Shown: piece after piece, positions 31,232 to 39,049 of the stretch
Layout: every line of letters starts with the position of its first letter
How positions within the stretch are numbered: the first letter of the stretch is position 1
NCBI RefSeq assembly: GCF_010015585.1
Contig: NW_022985067.1
Span: 965,453 to 1,004,501 of the forward strand
Reading direction: 5' to 3'
DNA length: 39,049 bases
Source: Eremomyces bilateralis CBS 781.70
Taxonomy: Eukaryota > Ascomycota > Dothideomycetes > Eremomycetales > Eremomycetaceae
The notes under the pieces: model-generated
Seen by the model: the letters and a program-made list of their open reading frames with translations, nothing else
Database searches by the model: none
Told to the model about the DNA's origin: nothing
Translations under genes and position numbers: made by a program

Positions 31232-33025
31232 TTAGAAAACACCTAGCGCAACTATTCCAACGACAAGTCGCTCCGCCCCGAGAAGCGCTGCAGTCATAGG
31301 ACCAACTGCAGCACCTGAAAACGGGGCAGGTCGAGATGAAGTTAATACTGCAACAGGGCTAACGGAGCTGTGCAGGGATGCTTCTGAGGGAATACGTTGC
31401 TCGGTAGACGCGGGAGCGGGACGAGAAGCAGGTGTCTTAGCCGACGCGGGAGCCGGGCCAGGAGCAGCTAGCTCAGTCGACGCGGGAGCCGAGCCAGGAG
31501 CAGCTAGCTCAGTCGACGCGGGAGCCGGGCCAGGAGCAGCTAGCTCAGTCGACGCGGGAGGGGGATGAGGAGCTGGTGTCTCAGTCCACGCGGGAGCCGG
31601 GTTAGGACCAGGTATCGGGGACCACGCGGGAGCCGGGTTAGGAACAGGTATCGGGGACCACGCTGGGGCCGGGTCAGGAGCAAGTATCGGGGACCATGCG
31701 GGAGCCGGATCAGGAGCAGGTATCGGGGGCCACGCAGGAGCCGGGTCAGGAGTAGATATCTCAGTCGGCACTGGAACTGGGCCAGGATCAGACAGGGCAG
31801 GAAGGCCTACTAGGATGCTGCTAACCGCCGAGATAGCCGCTCCGATGGCCGGCATCGTTGTCGTGGTCCCAGTCACACTAGCCCCCTCTTCCACCGTCCT
31901 GGTGTACATGACAGCTGGAGCGCTCGTGGCAGTACTAGGAGGAGCACCATTTGCTGGGTCACAACCAGATCTGATCGGAGTTCCACCGAGCTGCTCAAGA
32001 ATGGTGGGAAGGGAGTTCAAGTAGTCAATCAGTTCAGATGGAGGTGAAGCCCCGGCAGTAGGAATCGCGTCAACGGCGTAAATCAGAGACGCCGTTTTAA
32101 CGGCTGCTGGCAGCGTAAGTGATGCAACGGTGGTGACGCAGCCTGTGGCTCCGGGCTGGGTGGTTCGGAATGTGTGGTAGAAATCCGTGAAATAGAGATA
32201 GGTCGTCGGATAAAACCTAAACCAGTCAGATGCCGCCAGAGTGAGAGAAATGGTAAAGGGTTGCTAACAATGTCAGGCCAAGCGTCTCCCACGTGAGATC
32301 TGGCTCCGGCGCAGGTGTTCCTAATTGACGAACCGACGTGCTCGTGACCCGGGATCCATCGGCCAACTCGGTCACAATTACATCAATTGCTGCCGTGGGT
32401 ACCGTGGCCGTTGTTTGGAAAACTGCGGTTGGGTATGACTTTTCAGTTAGCCTTGGGCGGATAATGCTAAAGGAACCTCTAACTTACAAGGACGCTGGCG
32501 GTAACATCAACTTGACATCCTCCCGGACATGTCCCACTTGGTACTGAACGAGTTGATGTCGAGGCACCTGAATCAAAAAGTCAGCCTGAGAAGGGGCAAT
32601 ACGATAGTCACTATACGAAAGAAAATCGAACCAGGATTGCCTCCTGAGCTGGTAGACCTCGAGCCGGAAAGCGAAGAGGAAGTTGAAGGAATACTTAGAT
32701 TAGAAGGAGACTGACTTTGTGTTGTCGTAGACACTGTGGACCCGGACACGGTAGTAGTCACCATGGATCCAGATGCAGTGGCAGTCACCGTGACAGTCGT
32801 TGCGGAATTGGTGCCCGGAACAGTAGAGATCTCCGTGATAGTAACTGTGTCGTTCTGTCCTGGCAGTGTGATGGTGACCTTCTCAGTCTCAGTGATGGTA
32901 TCCCTGATGGTCTCGACGGTTTTTTCCGTAACAGTAAGAGTCGTTGTCTCCATGGTAGCGGTAGTTACGTCGAAGAGTGCTACCGCAATCCATACTGCTA
33001 TGATGTCCTTCCAAAGTCTCGTCAT
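31232..33025 (-). CDS. Ser/Thr/Pro-rich GPI-type cell-wall protein with 12-residue repeats
   Basis: Four exons (33025-32632, 32567-32488, 32438-32269, 32216-31232) make 542 residues. The signal peptide is about 1-23; the ATG at 33025 was preferred over one 30 nt upstream because it puts the hydrophobic core in place. Residues 25-130 are Thr/Ser-rich and should be O-mannosylated. A compact domain with single Cys residues (GTCPGGC, ATGCVTT, SGCDP) follows. Ten tandem 12-residue units of the type PDPAPAWSPIPA and PGPAPASTELAA come next. The end is hydrophobic (GIVALGVF), as in a GPI-attachment signal. The first intron has a weak GTTCGA donor but the others are ordinary. Likely role: wall or surface structure. 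Confidence 0.75.
31395..31760 (-). repeat. Coding minisatellite, ten 36-bp units
   Basis: Units of 36 bp, each starting near GACGCGGGAGCC or CACGCGGGAGCC on the plus strand, run head to tail inside the wall-protein gene. Three neighbouring units are nearly identical; the outer ones drift. The period is a multiple of three, so copy-number change keeps the frame. Confidence 0.85.
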
Positions 33026-34629
33026 TTTGATTAAAATGTTAAGATATTGTGCCAAATACGGTGTTAAACATCATTACAAGAAAACAAGCATTTGGTCAAG
33101 CGATTGACTGGGTGAGGGAAGAACAATACATCAAAGAAAAAGCAGCAAGGCTTGTTGGGAGTGAGTGGTCTGGTTAAATGGGATTTCAAATGGAAAGAAA
33201 GAATGGAGAACAGAAGACATGCAACCATCGACAAAAGTCTCACGGATCTATTATGTATCATGAGTCCATGTCTCCACGACCTTCCCTCCCAAGGCTACTA
33301 CGTAGTAGGTAGTAACGGTCGCCCAGGAGAGTCAGCCATTAGCACGATTCTTCTGTCAAGGAAGATTAGGAGGAAACATTCAACAGTCCACAGTATGTAC
33401 GGCGCATATGAACGTAAGATTCCGTTGCGCTACTGGATTGATATGCAAAAGCTGGATTCTGCATGCACTTGCATTCATCTTCGAAAAGCAATGAGACGGC
33501 TCCAGTACCGCACTCCCTAGCGTGGTGACTAGTGATGGTTAGAGCTCCTAACTGGGAGTCTGGGGACCAAAATTGTATTCAGAACTGGAAAGACGGGGAA
33601 AGCAGTTTGATTTGACCCACTACGGGATACCTGGATAATTCCGATGCTAGTGGATGTACCATTGCACATGAGTAATGAAGTCGAGTGGTGGAGGACATCA
33701 ACAATTGGTGGTGATGGTGAGGTATATTTAATTGGTGGTGATTGGATGAGGGAGGTAATTAATAGAGCTACAGTCATACTTGACTGTACAGGCCGTATAG
33801 TATTAGACAGATAAAGTATCTGGAGCCGAGAATTAGACAGGTACAGTCCCTTGAGCCGAGGATTAGACGATAGTGGAAATGAACCGAACGTAAATAGCGT
33901 TAAGATAAGCTTCTCACATAAGCATCGCATGTATAGTGCCTCTTGTCACACGAACCACTCAACCAAAAGGGATACACCCTTGACGAGGGTCGATTTAGCT
34001 CTTTTGACAGCTCTCTAGTCTAACTCCTGCTCAACTAGCTGAGACTACGGAGTACTACTCGAGCAATTTCTCTCTGGTTCTTCCATCTGCGATGATGAAC
34101 TCCAATCTCTACTGTATCGCATTATTGATAAATGACAATGTACATACGCAGTACAGTACTTACTACAGATACAGTACCTACCTCCTCAGCTATATCCGTT
34201 CATCTCACCAAGTCGAGCTGTTACACAGCGGAACAGAACCACCCACCTGCTGGCACATGCATGTCTTCCACTCGGTTTAAAATCATCGGTATCGTGATCC
34301 TGTACAGTATATGGCTGGCGTGCGCCCTCCCGCTATCTCCACTCTGTTCCCCTGAATATCATTTACAATGTACATTACATGGGGCTTTGCATCCTATCAT
34401 GGCTGAAGATTCCCGCTTACCCCTAGCTTCCCTCCAAGGGTCTCAGACTCTCAGTGACCGTGAGTGATGGCTTGACGGGTACGTATTGTATCCTTCAGTT
34501 TAAAGCAGCCCTATCCTTGGCAGTCAGGTATCAGATCCTCTGAGTCTTGCTTTCCCAATCTTGTGTGAAGCCCCCTAGCCCGGCAATTGCGATGCATTCC
34601 TTCCGTTGTTCCACACTGTCCCCCTGCTC
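33026..34629. other. Divergent intergenic region
   Basis: No gene is supported between the wall protein and the pepsin-fold gene. A 30-nt tandem repeat lies at 33802-33869. Open frames on both strands at 33150-33930 lack domains and splice support. Confidence 0.35.
33802..33869 (+). repeat. Short tandem repeat, 30-nt period
   Basis: Two full units and part of a third begin ATTAGACAG / ATTAGACGA, each unit ending in GAGCCGAG. Function unknown; it may belong to a decayed element. Confidence 0.5.
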
Positions 34630-36792
34630 ATGTCGTGTGGTTCGTGGCTCAGTCCGAAAGTCTTGTTATGTCTGGTTTTGATATTGCTGTGCCCTTCTCT
34701 GGTAGTGCAGTTGGCTCAGCTGAGCTCGGTGCTTGACGTTGTCAGCAATTCGTCCACTCCACCATCGATACGGTACGTCGACACGAGTTGAGTGTGGACC
34801 ATTGCTATCTTTTCAAGGCGTCTTCATTGTTGTTCTTTCGATATGGGTTTCAAACGTCGCTCGGGTATCACTCCACAGACCGTCTCGTTACAGCCAACGG
34901 GAGAATTTGAAGGTAGTGATGGGCAGTGGTCGACATTCGCCGTCTCTGTCGGATCGGACAATCAGCCTTTTCGGGTGTTGGTATCGACCTCCTCTCCCTC
35001 TACGTGGATTCCAAGAGAAGGTTCCTGCAGCAATGGCAACCCACCCAGCAACTGTACCGGGTTAAGAGGGATAGAGGCGAACTTTGGCACCAAAAGCCAG
35101 GGATATCAACTCGCCCCGTCAAAGGAGTTGGACCAAGGTGTTTATCCTCTTAAAGTTGGAAACGACGATACGAAAGAACGATATGGACCATCTTTTGATA
35201 TGGCCGCGAGATTTGCGAACGACTCAATCAGCCTATCCAGCGACACTGGCAACGACGTGACACTGGATTCTCAAGTCATCGCTGCTTTTGTTACAAACAA
35301 AACTCTCCTGGGCACCTTGGGATTGTATTGGGGTCACAATACCTTTGGAAGAGTATCCGTAGGGTCGATGTTCTCCACGATCCCCAACAGCACCACCTCT
35401 TTTCGGCCGAGTCTCTCGTATGGATATACCGCGGGTGCAGTTTACTCACCCCCCAAATTCCTTGGTAGCTTGGTCATTGGAGGATACGATAGCTCAAGAT
35501 TTGATCCATCTCCGTATTCCTATGAGTTGGATAAGACCACAAAGGAGATGCGCCTCTCCGTGCAATCCATCAAAGCGGTCTATAAATCTGGGAGCGATGC
35601 TCTGGATTTATCGAGAGAGAGTTATGAACTTGAACGACACACTGTTCTTCTGGACTCCACCTTACCCTATATGTTCCTTCCGCGGAGCATTTGTGACCGG
35701 TTTGAAGAAGTGCTTGGTCTTACATACGACAACCGCACTGGTCTCTATTTAATGGATGAGGCAAATCGGTCAAAGCATCGCGATCTTAACACGACTATTC
35801 AGTTCAACCTTGCGGATGCCTACTCCTCAGCCAGTATCACACGCATTTCATTGCCATTTGTAGCCCTCGACCTCGAAGCCTCTTGGCCGACTGTTCCCAA
35901 CGGGAATCACACACGATTCTTTCCTATTAGAAGGGGCGTTGCATCCGATAAATACATCTTGGGCAGGGCATTTATGCAGGAAGCATACATCATTGTGGAC
36001 TATGAGCGGGGAAACTTTTCTGTCGCACAGTCACGAAATTTCGGTCCAGCCCCTTCACCAAACATCATCGCCATCACTTCGCCTCATACAAAGGAAAAGG
36101 AAGGTGGGCTCGGCGCTGGAGCCTTGGCCGGCATCGGTATCGGTGCTACAGTGGTGGTTATTGCCATGTGCGCGCTCGCCTGGTACTTGTTCAAGGGAAG
36201 GCAAAAGAAGACACCGAAAATTGAACTGGACGGCACAGCCGTGGAACCTGAAAAGCCTCCAGCCGACAGGGACCAGGACAGACGTCACACCGTATTCAGC
36301 ATCGCATCTTCCGAACTGCCCGGATCGCCCGTGCCCAGAATATCGATGCCCGGAATAGCGAGACTCATGAGTGGTCGACGTACCTCGGAGCTAGCCACAC
36401 CGGTGAATCTGGAAGGATACTTTGCGCCGCGCCTTAGAAAGACGGATTCGGCCGAAAGCAATGAGCTGAATACACCACCAGAACTCGAACCTATTCGACA
36501 ACAGCAACGGAATACATATATCCGCAATTCTACTGGAGGTTATAGCCCACCAAGTCCCATTGCCGAACTCCCTGGGAACACATGGGTTGGAAGTGGCGTA
36601 CCCGCTAGTACTTCAAGAACTCCTCCACAAAGCCCCCCGGAAAGCCTTTCGGACAGCTCTGCTACGATTCAAAACTCGCTTCGACAGCCATCCAGTTCTT
36701 CTGAGCAGAAATCGAAAGAGGAGTCACCTGAACCTTCCCAGGGCTCCGTGACCGATGGATATCCATGGATTGTAACCTCCCAAAATCGATGA
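34630..36792 (+). CDS. Pepsin-fold (A1-like) single-pass membrane protein, probably non-catalytic
   Basis: Exon 2 (34818-36792) carries an aspartic-protease-like ectodomain, one membrane helix (AGIGIGATVVVIAMCALAWYLF) followed by basic KGRQKK, and a cytosolic tail of about 190 Ser/Pro-rich residues. Exon 1 (34630-34772) supplies a strong signal peptide (MSCGSWLSPK then a Leu-rich core); the 45-nt intron joining them is frame-consistent but has no clear branch site, so the 5' end is tentative. At the first active-site position the protein has VSTSSPSTW instead of DTGS; the second site reads LLDSTLPY. With the first Asp missing it is unlikely to be a protease. Several Asn-x-Ser/Thr sites are present. 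Related fungal proteins of this layout are common and of unknown function. Sensor or scaffold roles are guesses. Confidence 0.75.
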
Positions 36793-37442
36793 CCTTTTTG
36801 TACTGGACAGGTACCCATAGCCCTGGCGTAATACTAGTGGCCCTAGGTGGGCGAGTCTTCTATAGTGCTGCCCTTGTTCCCCTTCGCTGCGTATGGGTTG
36901 GCAGGCGAAGCTCAGAGCAATGAACAGTTTATAATTGGCAACGGCATGCTTTCATTCAGTGTTCTGTTCTGGCGCTGGGACCAGGGAAACCCAAATTACT
37001 TTCAATCGACCTGCCTTATCAATCATGTCGGCCAGAAGTGTCAACGTTTAATCCCATGTCTCTCTATGACGCTTCTCCACAGTGAAACTATTCTCCCTGT
37101 GCCTTTTGATCAGGTTCTTGTGTCTCCCGCTCCTTTAGCTTTGCCATCCACATGGAAGCGACACGAGCAGCATCCTCCCAATGTTTTCGTATCGAACCAG
37201 ATCCTTCGTCTTGAGAGACAGTCAAATCCGTGCCCAGGGCTCCTCATTCACAATAGAACTGAATATCAACCGCAAGTTCTTCCCCACCAGAATACCTTTC
37301 GGCGGAGATGTCGTCTTTCAAACTTTTGAGATACGAATGCACTTTCAGGATGTAGTCACCAACCGTAACGCCGTTTTCTCCAACGCTCGCTTCAACAAAC
37401 CGGGTTTAGCGGGAAATATCGATGGCAAGTCCCACAAAGGCA
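36793..37442. other. Unassigned region downstream of the pepsin-fold gene
   Basis: Open frames on the plus strand (36847-37329 and 37181-37618) have no domain I recognise, and they overlap each other. Nothing can be called here. Confidence 0.3.
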
Positions 37443-37800
37443 TCAATCATGGGTTTGCTCGGACTCGGATTCTGAATCACAATCGCACCAACCCTTGGAG
37501 ACGAAATAATACTCACACAACGTATATACCTCCACATGGATCGACAAAGCCGGAAGACGGCGGATGGAGGACTTCGAGAGCGGATGGAAAGTCCCCTCCG
37601 GATTCTGGAACGGTCTAGCGGTCGATTGCACATCGGTTAGGGCGTCCAAGATCTTGATGTCGGACATTTCACCGAATATCGGCCACCGGATTCCGCAGGA
37701 TTGTTGAATGCGCTCATGTGACATCTGAGCCCACGCTTTAAATTGAATCTCCCTGTCGATTCCCGCCTTGTACCATTCATAGGGCTGCAGTGGGGTATTG
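37443..37800 (-). pseudogene. Unrecognised coding-like segment, gene remnant or exon
   Basis: A minus-strand frame of about 115 codons ends at a TGA at 37443. It has coding-like composition, with PYEWYKAGIDREIQF near its start and an EYYFVSKGWCD segment near its end. It has no clear ATG or signal peptide. The stretch 37819-38115 on the same strand could be an upstream exon, but the splice sites are not convincing. I recognise no family. Confidence 0.25.
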
Positions 37801-38398
37801 GAGTTAGGGTTCGTTTATTTACTGTCCATAGTTGTTGCTAGTTTGAAGGTCGATATAATGTGAATCGTGTTTGGATGTGCGAAATACACTCTGCCAAGTT
37901 GAGTGATCAGTCGCAGAGGTACGGGATATAGAATTCGATATGGTGATGAAGTTATAACATGTCCACGAGGATCTGAGAAGATGGAGATCTGTTGATGGTG
38001 TCAGGTCTGCGGCTTCAGTTGGAGCCATTGGGCCTGGTGCCTGTACGTACATTAATTCATCCTTCACCCAATCACTTTCCACGTCCTCTTCCAACTCACA
38101 TAAACGAAGGATCAACCTACCGATTTAAAAGGACTTCAAGACCACATTTCTATCTCTAGAGGTGACGATTCAGACTTTCGACGACCCAAAGGTTGATGTT
38201 GAAGACTAATGTATTATCTGAAGGAGCCTGAGGCTACAAACTGCATTAATAATCTTGCTATGATTCTCATACGTTAACTATCACGAGCGTAGCGAGTTAC
38301 TAAAGTGGTCGAATCAAAAACTTTTTTCTCGCCCTCTGATTGGCTTGACAGGGGTTCGTGAACTTAAACCACGTGACTTTGGTCCTTTTCACCATTTC

Positions 38399-38706
38399 TG
38401 TTATAGTCCCAGGCCGGTTCCCTTGGTTGTGGCTGAAGACGTGGCTGGTGGATTATATCAGAGAAGCAAACAAATATGGTAACACAGCAGTAGGGCATTG
38501 GAGAGGAGAGTCGCTATCTCGCGCACACAAAGGTGCCGGGAGATTTCTTCTCTCTCTCTCTCTTCAGTTTAGATTAATGGAACTTGGTAATCGCAGACCT
38601 TGCGCATCCAGACCGTGTCAATACTCGGTCTGCTCCTCTGTATTTATGCATCATCTTCTTCTTTCCTCTAGATCTCTCTTTTCTAGACAATGGGAATCGC
38701 CAATAC
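38399..38706 (+). repeat. LTR-like dispersed repeat, copy B, interrupted by a hAT element
   Basis: It starts TGTTATAGTCCCAGG and shares its order of blocks with copy A at 29862. It continues through TATTTATGCATC and CTAGATCTCTC to GGAATCGCCAATAC, where the hAT terminal sequence begins. No retroelement genes are seen, so it is a fossil, probably a solo LTR. Confidence 0.5.
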
Positions 38707-39049
38707 TAGGGCTTGACACGAATAAGGATTTTAGGGCTGGACACGAATATTCGATTACGAATATTCGTACGAATATTCGTAGTCGAATACGAATAAAATT
38801 TAGAATTTCCGCTTACTAATATTCGTACGAATAATATTCGCATTATTCGTAATTATTCGTAATTATTCGTAAATCTCTGAAGCTATTTCCATGTATCTCG
38901 CAGCATCATAAGACGCCTCATAGTCTCTGCACTCATTGAGCTCCTCCGCACTCCTAAGAGATCTCTTCCCCCACTGAACAGTCTTTCGACTGATACCCCA
39001 GATGCTGGTATAGCCAAATAATCTCTGGCAGCTGCAGCCATACGTGGGT
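38707..39049 (-). mobile_element. End of a hAT transposon with ATTCGTA subterminal repeats
   Basis: TAGGGCTTGACACGAATA (38708) and TAGGGCTGGACACGAATA (38732) stand as a doubled terminal motif. They are followed by palindromic TTCGTACGAATATTCG-type repeats to about 38870 and then by the transposase C-terminus on the minus strand. The TAGGGCTGGACACGAATATT type of end is familiar in fungal hAT elements. The other end and the 8-bp duplication lie outside or are unseen. Confidence 0.7.
38883..39049 (-). CDS. hAT transposase, C-terminal dimerisation region (partial)
   Basis: Reading in from the right edge on the minus strand, 55 codons end at a TAG at 38883-38885. The frame contains ARDYLAIPASGVSVERLFSG, then GRDLL, RRSSMSAETMR and a final LRDTWK. 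This is the classic hAT pattern (IPAS-x-x-x-x-ER-x-FS-x-x-x-x-L...R..L..E...L..LK/R.W). No break is visible in this part. The rest of the gene lies beyond the window. Confidence 0.85.
   Translation of the reverse strand, partial: PRMAAAARDYLAIPASGVSVERLFSGGRDLLGVRRSSMSAETMRRLMMLRDTWK

Noticed and set aside
31565-31813. Arg/Gly-rich plus-strand frame
   Set aside because: It is the opposite strand of the 36-bp minisatellite in the wall-protein gene.
33529-33930. 133-codon minus-strand frame
   Set aside because: Low-complexity, crosses a tandem repeat, no domain and no start context.

Overview
The window is nuclear DNA of a filamentous ascomycete, most like Aspergillus/Penicillium (Eurotiales). 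The evidence is short GT-AG introns (45-95 nt) with CTAAC/CTGAC-type branch points, a Zn2Cys6 regulator with a fungal-specific domain, secreted proteins with Kex2-like sites, a GPI-type wall protein, and several fungal transposon families. Every splice junction here was read by eye and kept only if the whole model stayed in frame. Species cannot be fixed from the sequence.

Layout: 1-160 is the tail of a probable transposase, followed by a small tRNA-like hairpin. 1470-3169 (-) is a secreted protein with the ligand pattern of PHM/DBM-type copper monooxygenases. 4472-5470 (-) is a short-chain dehydrogenase that has become a pseudogene. 6140-6450 is a relic of a FAR1-domain transposase running into a GAT/GAA repeat. 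6800-8424 (-) is a Zn2Cys6 regulator, divergent from 8895-10337 (+), a secreted FMN-dependent alpha-hydroxy-acid oxidase. 10338-12390 is a transposon graveyard with a 434-bp foldback MITE, an LTR-like fragment and a hAT relic. 12392-16459 (-) is an intact full-length ABCB (MDR-type) transporter.

17100-22830 is the most unusual block: a RecQ-type helicase gene (+) and a DUF6589-type gene (-) lying tail to tail with overlapping 3' ends, preceded by a 190-bp-period repeat. Both genes are decayed. I read it as a two-gene DNA mobile element. 24146-27356 (+) is a six-exon secreted SGNH esterase with FG-GAP/VCBS repeats. 27482-29602 (+) is an intact piggyBac transposase. 31232-33025 (-) is a GPI-type wall protein with ten 12-residue repeats. 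34630-36792 (+) is a single-pass membrane protein with a pepsin fold lacking the first catalytic Asp. The right edge holds an LTR-like repeat interrupted by a hAT element whose transposase C-terminus runs off the window.

How the genes fit together: the regulator/oxidase pair shares one 470-bp promoter region and may be co-regulated. With the broken dehydrogenase and the MDR transporter they could be the remains of a small catabolic or detoxification cluster, but no polyketide or peptide synthase is present, so this is only an inference. The other host genes all encode secreted or surface proteins. With the density of transposons of different ages, this suggests an accessory, possibly subtelomeric, region.
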